From positions 2,888,045-2,952,044 of the forward strand of contig NW_006921538.1 of assembly GCF_000340215.1 (NCBI RefSeq): DNA of 64,000 bases, written 5' to 3'. This stretch comes from Pseudocercospora fijiensis CIRAD86. Lineage: Eukaryota > Ascomycota > Dothideomycetes > Mycosphaerellales > Mycosphaerellaceae. Below, piece after piece: positions 44,830-56,209 of this stretch. The notes under the pieces were generated by a model that worked only from the letters and a program-made list of their open reading frames with translations, did not search any database and had not been told where the DNA came from. Each line of letters starts with the position of its first letter. The first letter of the stretch is position 1. The position numbers and the translations under genes are program-made.

Positions 44830-47800
44830 TTATAAGCTTTTGGCCTTCTTCTTGTCCTTTACGCTAGTCTAATACTTATCTAACAACTTAGTTATGTCTT
44901 TAAAAGAGGCTTTAGCTTCCTACGAGTCCTATTTAGGTAAATAGCCTTACTATCTTAATAGGTACTCCTTCTTGCCTTTCCTAGTCCGGTGCTATAGGAT
45001 ACGTTCTATAGACTGTAGCTCTTCCCTATCCGCTAGTATGTTTTCGTGTTTAGTAGGGGCTTCATCCCCCTCGCGTAGGTAATATAGCTTAAGGAGGGAT
45101 ATATAGAAGGTGTTATAGATAGTATAATAAGGAGGAAGCTACAACTAATAGGCCTATACGGAGGAGCCCTTAACCTCTCGAATGCGGAATAGACTAATGT
45201 ATCTTAGTACGAGCTTAGGCCTTGTTTTACTATTAAGCGATAGGTGTTTGCGGATGCGGAGGTTCTTAGTACTAAGCATAACTATATCGCCTTGTTTAAA
45301 GGTTATTAGTATATAACGCTTATCGTAGTAGGCCTTTTAGTATTCTTAAGCCTTTATTAACTTCTTAGCTATCTTAGCATAGATTTCTCGCATCTTCTAG
45401 ATACGTTCTATTACCGCTAGTGTCTCTAGTACTTAACGCGCTTCCCTTTCCTTGCGCTCGGCCTCGAGCGATAGTAGGTCTTGTAGTATAGTAGCGTTCT
45501 AGCCTATTATAGCTATATAGGGCGAGATCTTAGTTGCTAAATATACACTATTGTTGTATACGAATTCTGTAGGCTATAGGAGGTTAACCCAATCCTCGGG
45601 GTTCTTATTAATGTAGCTGCGTAGGTACTGTTGTAGGGTAGTATTCTGCCTCTCTGTTTAACCGTTAGTCTATAGATAGAAGGCTATTAATAGCCGATGC
45701 TTTAGTCTTAGCTGTAGGCATATTTCGCTCTAGTAGTGCGATATAAATGTCGAGCCCCTATCGGAGACTATCCCCTTAGGGGTTCCCTAATAGGTATAGA
45801 AGATGTTAGTCTATAGCGCCTCTACTATATTAATAGCAGTCTAATCCTTGCGCGCCGGGATGTATCGAGCGCCTTTAGTAAATCGATCTACTACAATAAG
45901 GATAGCATTATATACGTCCTTGCTGCCCCTACGCTTAGTAGGAGGAAGGCCTATAATAAAGTCTATTGTTAGCTTAGTAAATAGCTTCTTTAGAATAGGG
46001 AGCGAAGACAACTCGCCGAACGGCAAGTGCTTCGGTGCTTTAACTCGCTAGCATACTACACAGGTCTATATATACTCCTTTATATGCCGCTTACTATTTA
46101 GCTAGTAGTATATACGCGATAGTAACTCGTGCGACCTCTCTATGCTATAGTAACTAGCGAGCTTACTATTATAGTGCCTCTTTAAAAGCTCTTATCTAAT
46201 CGATTGTTTAGTAGGGACATAGTATCTACCCTTGAACCTTAAGTAACCTTTGTCGTCGATCGACTAATTCTTGTTACTCTTACTAGATCGAGTCGCCCGC
46301 CTACTTATAAGCCTATTAATACGCTCGATAGTAAAGGCGTCCCTCTGCTAAGTACGTAACAGCTTATCTATAAACGATTAACTATCCCTATTTATAAGGT
46401 TATTTAATAGCACCCTCGCTATTAAACGAGGTACGCATTGTATGCATCTAATAGCACTAGCAGCCGGAACTACTACAACCTTTTCTGCAGTACTGTCGCT
46501 ATATAGGCTATTACTATAGATAGTAATGTCTTTAATCGAGTTATTATAGCTCGAGCGATCTACGTCCTTTCTAACGTATACTAGAAGAACGACAACTCCG
46601 CTATAGTATTTGTTGCCGCCGCGGGGTCCGGAAGTCCGCTTATCCTGCGCTTGCTTATTAATAATACGGGCTATAGCAATCTTATGCTATAGGGTTAGAA
46701 ACAAAGAATTAATATATTAGGTCTCGCTATCGTAATTAGGTCGCCTCGATAGGCTATTAGCAGGATTGCTTACGCCTAGCCGATATAATATATTAAAATC
46801 AAACCCGGCGAGGTAGACGGCCTATCTAGCCTGTCGACCTATAACCCTTGTAACCTTAGTAATACTACGCAGGTTGTTATAGTCTATATAGACCTGAATT
46901 GTGTACTAAGCACTATCGAGATAGTAGCGCCAATGCTTAAAGGCTTCTACGATTGCTAAGAGCTCTTGCTCGTAGGTCTTATATCGACGTTCTATATCGA
47001 TTATCTTTTGTAAAAAGAAGGCAATCGGGTGCTAGTAATAGTTATTATCTAATTGCTATAACATAATAGCCGATACAGCGAACTGTAAAGCGTTAGTCTT
47101 AATTCGGATCTGCTTGCTTAGCACGAAATAGTGCAACAAGGGGACATTAGTAAAGCGTTGCTTTAGGCCGTTAAAAGCGGCTTATGCTCTATTAGTCTAT
47201 TTGAACTCTCTAGTTAGGTTAGCCTTGGTTTTAGCAAGCTTAGTTAGGGGCATTACATGCTGTAAATAGCCCTTAATAAACCGACGGTAGAAGTTAGCGA
47301 AGCCGAGGAACGACTATAGCTCCTTAATTAACGTAGGAATAGGCTATTTAGTAATAGTTTTAATCCGATTAGGATCAGCCTTAATACCCTTAGTTAATAC
47401 GAAGAAGCTAAGGAAGGATACCTCCTTAGCAGCAAAGGTGCATTTAGAAGGCTTGCAATACAGGCTATAGGCCCGCAGGCGGTCGAGGACCTTTCGTACT
47501 ATAGCCTAGTATTCTGCAATATTAGGTAAGTGTGTGTAAACTAGGATGTCATCTAGGTAAACTATATAGAGGTAATCTAATAGGCCTAATAGGGCCCGAT
47601 TAATATAGGACTAGAATATAGCAGGGGCATTAGCTAGCCTAAATAGTATAACTAAGTACTCGAAATAGCTATAGCGAGTGCGAAAGGCTATCTTCTATTC
47701 ATCGCCCTTGCGAATACGAATGCGGTAATAGGCGTCCTTAATGTCTAATATAGTATAGTAGTAGGCACTAGAAAGGCGATCGAGGGTCTTATTAATAAAC

Positions 47801-48735
47801 GGAAGTAGACAGCGGTCCTTAATAGTAACAGCATTAAGTCTACGGTAATTAACGCATAACCGCAGGCTACTATCCTTCTTTAGAACAAATAGGATTGGTG
47901 CACTAGCAGGGCTGTTACTATACCGAATGCGGCTATTAGCTAGGTTTTCCTCTAGGTACTTACGTAATATAGCAAGCTCTCGCTTACTAAGGTTATAGAG
48001 GGGGCTAAAAGGGACCTCCTTGCCCTCTATAATGTTAATCTTATAGTCCGTCTCTTTGAATATAGGCAACGTCGATGCTAGGTAGTGTTTAAATACATTA
48101 ATGTAGGTCTCTTAAATAGGCTCTAGTATACGCTTAAGCTATTTAGGGTCTATACTATTAGGGGGCATAGGTTTATCGTTATTACTACCGAGCAGGTCGG
48201 CAGTTAGATTAGCTAAGGCGGAGGCTAGTGTTAGGTTGCTAATAAACAGGACCCTAATATCGTTAGGGCACTCGCTAACATTAATGTATTTAATGTCCTC
48301 TTTCCTAGCGATTCTAAATCGCCACTTCTAAATGCCTAAGTCTATAGCTACAGCGTAGTACTTAAGAACAGGGTTGCTAATAACAATATCGGATAGGAGG
48401 CTGTCTATGTCTACTACGTAGGCAGTAAAGTTTAGCAGGCGCTTATTGCCGAGGTCGTCTCTTAGGGCTATATAGATATAGTAGGCTCCGTAGGTTAAGT
48501 GCCGAGCGTTATTAAACCAAGCAAGGGTTAGTAGGTTAGTCCTAGGCAGTTGTCGAAGGTCTAATTGCTTAGCTAGGCGATAGCTAATAAGGGCACTAAC
48601 TGAATTTCCGGGGTCTAGTATAACCTTTGCCTTATAGTTAGTATCGGGCTTAGATATAAGACAGGTACGTATAATAGCTAGTACAATGTCGATAGTCTTA
48701 CGCCGCACAAGGCTAATAGTTAGTGCGGCGCTTAC
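44830..48735 (-). pseudogene. pol of A4
   Basis: 1302 codons in one frame. Protease with DPGNSVSALISYRLA (48328-48708 block), RT best preserved at 47695-48069 (PIFKETDYKINIIEG to IRIRKGDE), RNase H, integrase core at about 45480-46030 (TIDFIIGLP, VVDRFTKGARYIP), C-terminal chromodomain at about 44910-45010. Start codon GTA (former ATG) overlaps the gag stop. This is the least damaged pol in the window, with the longest stop-free stretches. Confidence 0.9.
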
Positions 48736-50354
48736 TCTTTTTTCGACTAATTAAAAGAGCCGACTAGGGTAGCATTAGCTACTAAGAGGTGCTTTCGGTG
48801 CTTAGTAGCAGTACGGTCGATTCGGGCCTAGTCCTTAGGTTTATCGCATTGGCCTAGTAGATAGCTAGTACTATTATAGTTGAAGCACTTTAATCCGGTC
48901 GGGAGATTGTTGCCGTAGCTGTTATTGCTGCTATTGTTAGTCGAGCGGTTAGTATTGTAGGGATACGAGCCCCTTCTACGGCCCCTATCGCGGCCTCCTC
49001 TATATAGCCGCCGGCTACGGCCTCTTCTACGGTCGTTACTATTCCTATTGTTAGCATTATTATCTTAGTAAGAACCTTAGTTTCCTCCGCGGCTACTACG
49101 GTTGCTACGGTTAGTACTAGCTAGTCGGATCCTCGATTCTAGTCGTTATTAGAGCTAGACAGCTCGTTCGGCTATTTCCACTTCGACTATGAATTAAATG
49201 CGTATTAGGTTGGCTTGTTCGAATATACGGCGGCGGTCTAATTCGAGAATAAGCTCCTACCTAAGCTTAGGGCGTATTTTAGAGATCTATATAGAATTAG
49301 TCTTAGCCGGGAGGTTATCCTCGAGGGTCTTTAGATAGGCCTCGAATAAGCGAGCCGATTGATTAGTCTTCTGTTTAGCTCTAAGATATAGATCCTAAGC
49401 ATATTGTTGCCTTAGTATAGGGTTTCTAAGGGTATCTAGTATAATGGTTTTATAGGTCTGCTACTAAACAGCGGTCTAGTCGTCGAGGGAGTCGAAATAG
49501 TTATCCTATATACGCTTTAGGTCGCTATTAATGTACTGTATAGCGTATACGACTAAGGAATAGTCGTCTAGTAGCGCTCTTAGTGCATTACGCTAGTTAA
49601 GTTTATAGTTACGAATGTAGTCGTTGTACTGCTTTCGACTAGAGCTATTAAATATAGTGCAGTCCTTAAGTTTAGCGTCCTTCTTTTAGATAGGTAGTAA
49701 AGAAGGTCCCGCTATTAGTTTAGTCGTCGGGGCTTCCTAAAGGCGACGGAGCTCGAGGAGATCGTCCTTTAGCTATTGTTCTTAACGTAGGGCAGTAAGC
49801 CTGTTTTAAGTAGCTTCTTAAAGTCTCCCTAATAGTTGAGGGCTAAAGGCTAGTTAGCTATATCGTCGATTAACAATGTTGTTAAGAATATCGTTAACAG
49901 GCAACTCTAGGTCGTTACCTAGAATTATAGGTTCTTCGGTAGGCCTAGTAGTAGGCTCTTTAGTAGGAGGCACTTTAGTAGGTACTTTAGTAGGCACTTT
50001 AGTAGGTACTGTGCTACTAGCATTGTCGTTACTAGCGCTACTAGCGGCAGCACGGTTGTTGTTTCGTAACGAGCCGGCTATTGTAATAAGGGGTAGCACT
50101 AATAATGTATTATAGGCCCCTAAGATGCGGATGTAGCGGAATTAGTAGATATCGGTCTAGTATACTTAACTTAGTGTAATAGGCCGTATAGAAGGCCTTA
50201 CTTAATGATTAGTACGGTTGTTTCGATAGAATAGTACGTATAGGTCCCGTTCTTCGGGCGCAATATAGTTAAATCGGTTTTCGTAGCTATACCGCTAAAA
50301 GCTTAAAATAAGAACTATCTAGCTGCTGCCCTTAAAGGGTAGATCGAATACTAT
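48732..50354 (-). pseudogene. gag of A4
   Basis: 541 codons, one frame from the LTR/primer-site junction (ATA, former ATG, at 50352-50354) to TAA at 48732. Same regions as A3: N-terminal part, Ser/Asn linker with a fourfold Val-Pro-Thr-Lys repeat (49920-50010), basic region, and zinc knuckle near 48840-48900. Confidence 0.78.
50343..50353 (-). promoter_or_regulatory. Primer binding site of A4, self-priming type
   Basis: On the minus strand the 11 bases after the LTR are TAGTATTCGAT, complementary to the LTR-internal ATCGAATACTA. Confidence 0.65.
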
Positions 50355-50550
50355 ATAAGAAGGGTTATATTAGCAGGTAGATAGGGTAGTAGTAGGTACG
50401 AGTAGTATTCGATAAGGAGCTAGGAGGAGAGGGAGGAAGGTAGGCAAGTTAGCCTATTACTAAGCGCTAAGCCCTGCCTAAGGCACTAAGACCCTAGCTT
50501 CACTTAGCCTAGTTACATGCCAATTACGTATAGCCTCTTTAGCCCTAATA
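50354..50550 (-). repeat. 5' LTR of A4 (197 bp)
   Basis: Ends (plus strand) AGCCCTAATA, then the CGCTA duplication. Confidence 0.92.
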
Positions 50551-50555
50551 CGCTA

Positions 50556-51035
50556 ACCCTATCTATTGCCGTATAGACAAGCTTCGCTATATCCTTACTA
50601 GTATAGGAACCTAGAATTTTAGGGAATCCGATTATAAGTTTCTAGAGTTTCTAATCCGAATTAATAAAGTATAGCATAATCGAGAGGAAGGAGGCTCTTA
50701 TAGTCCGGCTTAACTAGCTATCGATAGTAATAGCTACTCGGCGAGTATTACGGAGGATCTCCCGAATATCGTCTAAGGTAGCCTCTTTGTTCTTTTCGAA
50801 TATAATACGCTAGGTTATCGCGCCGAGAAATAGGGGAGGGTAGTTTGTAAGATATAGGTATATCTTCTATATAGACTCCCTTTCGTAGAAGTCTTCCGGA
50901 AGACCGTTTATAGCTAGTATTTCGTTTGCTAGTTGCTTAAAGTCTTCGGGGGAGAAATCGGTAGCCTTTAATCCTAGAGCTTCCTTAAGCGTAGCCTATA
51001 ATAATTAGCTAGACCTCTACGGTTAATTAAAGTAG
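50556..51035 (-). pseudogene. hAT transposase, N-terminal part
   Basis: Minus-strand frame with the classic hAT start of the RNase H-like fold: VAITIDSWLSR with its Trp as TAG, then SFLSIMLYF, KLIIGFPKILGSYTS and KDIAKLVYTAIDRV. Upstream (about 50800-51010) helices rich in Leu and Glu. It continues in 42796-43340. A predicted intron (51036-51095) borders it. I see no BED zinc finger; TIRs and the 8-bp target duplication were not located. Confidence 0.82.
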
Positions 51036-51095
51036 CTAGAATCTATAGCCGGAATCTATAGCCGGCAGCTATAGCCGGCATTTTAGAAGACGTAC
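51036..51095 (-). other. Predicted intron with GCCGGC minisatellite
   Basis: GTACGT ... TTCTAG on the minus strand, 60 bp, largely filled with TATAGCCGG(C/A) units (51041-51079). It lies between the hAT N-terminal segment and an upstream minus-strand frame. The reading phase does not join simply, so the gene model is uncertain. Confidence 0.5.
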
Positions 51096-51560
51096 CTCTT
51101 TCTAGAACGCTATATCTATATTAACTCTCCTCTCTCCTTAAGATTCCCGATACCGTTTAGAATAGAGATAGTTCGTAGGCGATAAGTTCCTATCCCCTAG
51201 TTTCGGGTATTTTAAGATTAAACCGTAGAAGTTATAGACAATTACTAGTTAACCTTTAAGTCGAGAAGTCGTATAACGGTATAATGCCCCCTCTATAAAG
51301 AACTTCTAGAATGTATCCGTTCGCTCCTTACTCCCCTATCGTATCGAGTACTTCCGGAGTTTATACTCCTTTAAACGTAAGTATAAAGGGAACTATATCT
51401 TATAGACCTATTAATTAAACTGCTCTATATACTCGGGTTTCTAAAGATACTAGTACGCCTAGCTAGCCTTTTCGAAGATTTCCGGGTTAATACTTAATGT
51501 TCTTATATCTCCGAACAACCTTCTACTTAGACTCCGTAAAGGTAAGGACTAGGTAGTAGT
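51096..51560 (-). pseudogene. Unknown minus-strand ORF upstream of hAT
   Basis: Frame with TAG at likely Trp positions (NPEIFEKAS ... KRYRE). Aromatic-rich, about 150 residues, no motif recognised. It may be a 5' exon of the hAT gene or a separate gene. More minus-strand coding-like sequence extends to about 51830 in another frame. Confidence 0.4.
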
Positions 51561-51910
51561 ACCCTATAATGAATTCCTACTACTAGGATTCGGAGAGGAT
51601 AAATCTAGCCCTAATCGTCGTCTAGGACTCGATAGGCTCGAAGGTAAGTATACGACCTCCTCTCGACGTTGTCGTAATCTCGCTCGTATACTAGACTGTT
51701 TCGACTATCGTCTCGTTATTACCCTTCCTAGTATAGCGCCTAGTATATATACAATGTCGGTCGGTATGTTTTAAGGTTTCGTACGGTAAGGTAAGGACTT
51801 AGAAGTAGTAGATATGTACTAGTAGCTATAGGGAAACACCCTTTCTTTTATAGTATCGTATCGTTAGGAATAGCTAGGTAGTAAATAGCTAGCTACCTTT
51901 TTTTTTGTTT

Positions 51911-52005
51911 CCTAGCTACCTAACTACTAGATTTTTTTTCCTAGCTACCCTAGCTAGCCTAACTACTAGAATTTCTTTCCTAGCTACCCTAACTACCTAA
52001 ATTTT
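51911..52005. repeat. Minisatellite of CCTAGCTACC units
   Basis: Three imperfect units of about 28-39 bp, each CCTAGCTACC followed by CTAACTAC and a T-rich tract. Confidence 0.7.
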
Positions 52006-52028
52006 GCCTTCTATACGGCGGCTCTCTC

Positions 52029-52996
52029 CTACTAACGGAACCGAGCTACTATACCTAACGAATCTAAGCTCGTTTTTAGTCTTAATCTATCCTCTTTCGG
52101 TATAAGACACTCGATAAGCAAATGCTTAGGCCGAGTCTAACTACGAAACCTAAGACTAACTAATAGCTCTATTAACTAATCCTAATCCTCGAACTCCTTC
52201 CGCTTCTTAGTAAAGATCTTAAAGAGCGCTCGAGCTTCTTCGGGTACCTACGGAGTAGTCGAGATAAAGCCGTATCGCTGAAATAGGTAATCCTTCGGAG
52301 GCTTATATAGAGATTTAGAGAATTCTAACGCTAACCTATCCTACTAGTAGCTTAGATTCCGGATATAAGCCCTCTCTACCTTAGTAAAGATTTTGTGTAG
52401 TAGTAGCACTCTGCCTTCGAGAAACGCTTTCTATTTAACTATTAGTATCTGCCGGCTACGAACGCCGGCTATATATACCGAGTATAGAATAATTACCTAT
52501 ACCCCTTCCTCCTATAGTAACACTTCTACTGTCCCTAGATATCTAGCTCCGATCGCATTAATCGTAAGCTACTTTGCCTTTATAGACGTAAAGGCTTCGC
52601 TCTAATACTAATAAAGAAACTTCTACTCTATATCGAGGAATCGAGGATATAAAGACGACTAGTCTCGATTCCAATCCTTACTAGCTTTTCGTAGTAGCTT
52701 TAACTATAATTTTCTAGATTGATAGGACTTATACCTTAGCCCTTGACTAGTATCTCGTCTCTTTAACTGTACTCGACTTACTCCTAGCGCTTATCGTCTA
52801 TAGCGTTAGGCCCTAAGACTACACCTATTACTAGATCGACGTATAGTATCTCCTCGCTTTTTTTAGTTCCTTTATTCGTAGTATTAAGCTCTATCGTAGT
52901 ATCCTAAACTCTAGTATTATTGTTCTCGGCTATCTAAACATCTCCGTTACTATCGCTCGTATCGATAGAGGTAGCGGCTATAGGTCTAAATACTAT
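52029..52996 (-). pseudogene. Unknown gene with one predicted intron
   Basis: Minus strand. Likely start ATA (former ATG) at 52994-52996. First exon: Asp/Asn-rich N-terminus, then KKSEEILYVDLVIG and a Trp-rich stretch. Intron 52431-52496 (GTAATT ... TACTAAT ... AATAG) contains two GCCGGC units (52451-52473). Second exon: KIFTKVERAYIRNLSY to LKTSLDSLGIV, ending at paired TAG codons 52029-52034. No family recognised. Stops are all TAG/TAA. Confidence 0.5.
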
Positions 52997-53043
52997 TAGT
53001 TAACGTATTAAAGAAAAATATACGTTACGGAAACTTTTTTACC

Positions 53044-53136
53044 GATCGCGACGATCCTGTCGATAGGATCGCTTAGGATCCTTAGGATCCTTAGGATCGC
53101 ACGTTAAAGATCTTGTCTAACAGGATCGTCGCGATC
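53044..53136. repeat. 17-bp perfect inverted repeat with a 9-bp tandem in the loop
   Basis: GATCGCGACGATCCTGT at 53044-53060 and its exact reverse complement at 53120-53136. The 59-bp loop holds three copies of CTTAGGATC (53072-53098). It could form a hairpin or be the relic of a small inverted-repeat element. Confidence 0.75.
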
Positions 53137-53439
53137 TAGAAATTCTAGCAAATCTGTTCGTAGTAAGAATTTTATTCTTTACCGTCCGACTCGTATATCG
53201 AGTCGGGCTCGAGTCGTCGCATGTGCTAGTACTAGCATTTGAATTATATTTTCTATCGGATCTATACATTATACGATTGTTGCTTCTACTAACATCCAAC
53301 GTTTATACGCATACTCGGGTAACTACTAGCATTTGTATACGTCTACTACGTACACTAAGTTAGTACCGACTTAGCGACCGACTCGTATAGTGTTAATAGA
53401 TTTCGTTATATTGTATAGGGCATCCATTTATTACGGTTA
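53137..53439. other. No gene seen
   Basis: Contains a short CGACTCG ... CGAGTCG inverted repeat near 53189-53205. The short open frame on the minus strand here has a biased Ser/Arg composition and no support. Confidence 0.35.
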
Positions 53440-55450
53440 ACAAGAATGTATTCTATTCGTCCTCTACGGCTATATTAAAGCGATATACCTCTACCTTCTT
53501 TCGTTTGTTTCCTTTCGACTTCTTCTTCTCTTTTACTATATATCTCCTAATTCTTCGATCCTACGTCTCCTCGTTAAATGCTATCTCCTTAACTTTGCCG
53601 CCGTCCGCCTCTATATCCGCCTACTATATCTACTCCCCCTCTTCTAGCCCTAATATATCCCTAACGCGATTACTTACCGCCGCGAATAAAGTCTTGTCTA
53701 TTATATAAGACTAGTCGGAATACCTGCTATTCTTGTAGTAATTAGCGCGTAATCCTTCCCTATTGCTATTACCGCGGTATATCTATACCTTTAGTATTAA
53801 TTGTCTTTAGTTCTATTGTATTCTATTGTCTCGGTTGCACTTGTGCCGTTGCCTCCCCGTACCGAAGTAAACGGATTAGCAGCCCCCGTCGGCTCCTAAT
53901 CTGTCGCTTAGAAACTGCTCTATAGTATAGGCAGTCTAACATCGTTTTTCTTAGGCAGGGCCTCCGCCTCCGCTAACCTATCTATCGTATTGTCGCCGGC
54001 TTTGAGTTGTTTACTTAATTGTTGCCCGGTAGACGCTTTAGGACCTGTCGATTATATTAGCAGGTAAGAGAAACACGGCGCTCGTAGACTACTCTTACTA
54101 TAGCGCTCGATCGATCCGCCTTTATCGTCGGAATCTAAAACGACGTCGATTGCTATAAGTATATCGATGTCGTTACGTACGCTCTCGAAGTTATTTATTA
54201 ATAATTTAGGGGTATCCTATACTCTACCTATATACCGTGCGTATATCTTCTACGTTTTCGATAACCGAAGGTTACGAGCAGCTTAATCCGTCGCATTCTA
54301 CGCAGTTATCCGATCTAGGAACGGCTAGTGTATTAACTTGTAATCTAGGGCTAGCTAGATCGCTTTACCTCTAACTTTAGTTAAATGCGACTCTATCGAC
54401 TATCCGGTTAGTATTCTACCGAGTACCGTAGCGGTAGACAATATTATAAAAGGGGTAACTTTGTAGTAGTACTGTTTAATATGTATCTTCTAGCCTCGCC
54501 GATCCTGCCGGAGTAGTACACCCGCTAGACATTTATATATAAGCTTACTAAGGTAGCGCGTAGTATATATCGACCGTTAGCTGTTATCTAGTAACTATGC
54601 TATTTTAGAGAGGGTCTTACTAGTTTCTCGTCGTAGCACTCGAAGATTTGGTTGTCGAGCATCCTCTTAGCGTATGCTATCCTTTTTAGAGTATCGGTTA
54701 TTACGATCGGTACTTGGTTTGTTAAGGTTAATCGGATATAGGTGTTAATATAGCCTCGCTCCTTTCGTATAGCTTCTCGCAACTATTCTAATATTAGTCT
54801 CGATGCTATTATATCGGGATCTCTACCGACTGCTTAGACTACGTCTCTCGACGGTATATAGCTACCCGGCTATAGTACTATTATACGTAAAGCTAGTAAT
54901 CGATCGTAGTTTTTACTATATACCTCCTTAATTGTTTCGTCTACCTATACTAGGGTTTAGATAGTAGGAAATATCGTCTTACATCCTCGGGCCCTAGTTA
55001 ACGTAATAGCGAATAGTTTACGACGCGTCTCGTTATATAAGATTTGCTCCCTTGCTTCGAGTGAGCCCTTCTTTCGATTTAAACGTTCTTTACTAGAAGT
55101 CGTTAAGCCTTTGTCTCGCTTCTTACGTCGTTTTAATAGCTTTATATCGTCGCTCTAATCCGCCCTATCGTCGCCGTACTTCCGTTTTAGCCTTGCCGGA
55201 TCTTTGCTATTCTTGCCCTTATACTAGTTACGTTAGTCCTCTGTTACCGTGCTCTAGTATACGTTACCTTTATGAATTTCGATCTAATGCTAGTCGCTAT
55301 ATATAAACGAGTATCCTCCCCGTTTTCTTCTTCGAATCTAGTATCCCTATCCGACTCTATCGAGTTAGATAACGACTTAGTTCTATATTTATCTTCTTCG
55401 TAGTTGCGACCTATCCTAAGTGTACTATAACGAGTAGTAGTATTGTTACG
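53440..55450 (-). pseudogene. Large unknown minus-strand gene, frameshifted
   Basis: Acidic N-terminus (about 55300-55450), then after a frameshift near 55270 a Trp- and Lys-rich region, a helical middle (54600-55100; best stretch 54600-54782, INTYIRLTLTNQVPIVITD), and after another shift near 54455 a C-terminal part (about 53440-54450) rich in Arg and Trp. Stops are TAG/TAA, mostly at plausible Trp. No known domain recognised. It diverges from the plus-strand frame starting near 55517. Confidence 0.5.
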
Positions 55451-55516
55451 AATCTAACGTAGTATATATTAGACTATACGCGTCTTCGTACTTGTTTACC
55501 CTACGAAAAGGGGGGC

Positions 55517-56209
55517 ATTAAATTGCGGTTTTATCTTCTGCTCCTATATAGACTGCCCGAGTCGCCGTCTATAATCGCTTATTAGTCCTATCGGATATGC
55601 CCCGCTAACGCTAAAGCATAATCGTAGCCTATAGACTGTTCGCTATTTTCGTACCTTGTCGACGCTAGCCCGATTTAGTCGCGAGTCGGATTCGGGAACT
55701 ATCAATCTAGCGCTATTATTAGTCTAGCGGTAATTATTATAGTCTATACCGACGGCATATAGCAACACTATCGACATTGCACTAAAGCAATCGGCGTATT
55801 TAGACTATTTATTCCTCGCTCGGTCGCTACTATAGTACATATAGATGTATGTTCTTTATCGGTAAATCAATCGGCGTTAGCTAATCCGCTAGGTCGAATA
55901 TATACCTTCGAAGCCGCCTCGCAGTATTACGGGTTAGTTAGAACTATCTCTATCGGCGTGTTTAGCTAATTCGAGGTTAATAATACCGTAGAGGCCCTAT
56001 ACTCGATAGATGCAATTCTAACTAGATTAGCTAGAGGCATACAATCTACCCTAGTACGACGACTGCTAGTCGTAGCCGATTTAGCCTTTCCTCAACTATC
56101 GCGCTACCCCGAGTCCGCTATCGCTATAGCGCGATTAGGGTGCTCAAATATAGGCCGAGATTAAATAGATAAAGGAAGAGATCGCGGCGCTTAAGACTGC
56201 TATACGTAA
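55517..56209 (+). pseudogene. Small unknown gene, weak RNase H-like start
   Basis: Plus-strand frame of about 230 codons with only a few TAG/TAA. The stretch VIIIVYTDG followed by AIGVF resembles the first strands of an RNase H fold, but I cannot place the other acidic residues, so this is only a suggestion. It overlaps the 3' end of the minus-strand gene at 56144 tail to tail. Confidence 0.4.

Larger units (their letters stand above)
43346..50550 (-). mobile_element. Full-length chromovirus A4
   Basis: 7205 bp, minus strand, flanked by the 5-bp duplication CGCTA (43341-43345 and 50551-50555). LTRs 43346-43542 and 50354-50550 are both 197 bp. Inserted into the hAT transposase between the conserved SITTDNAS region and the preceding segment; removal rejoins the hAT frame exactly. 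Gag and pol frames are free of indels. Confidence 0.94.

Noticed and set aside
53505..53708. Plus-strand 67-codon frame with hydrophobic look
   Set aside because: Lies opposite the long minus-strand gene 53440-55450; composition follows from Arg/Lys codons on the other strand.
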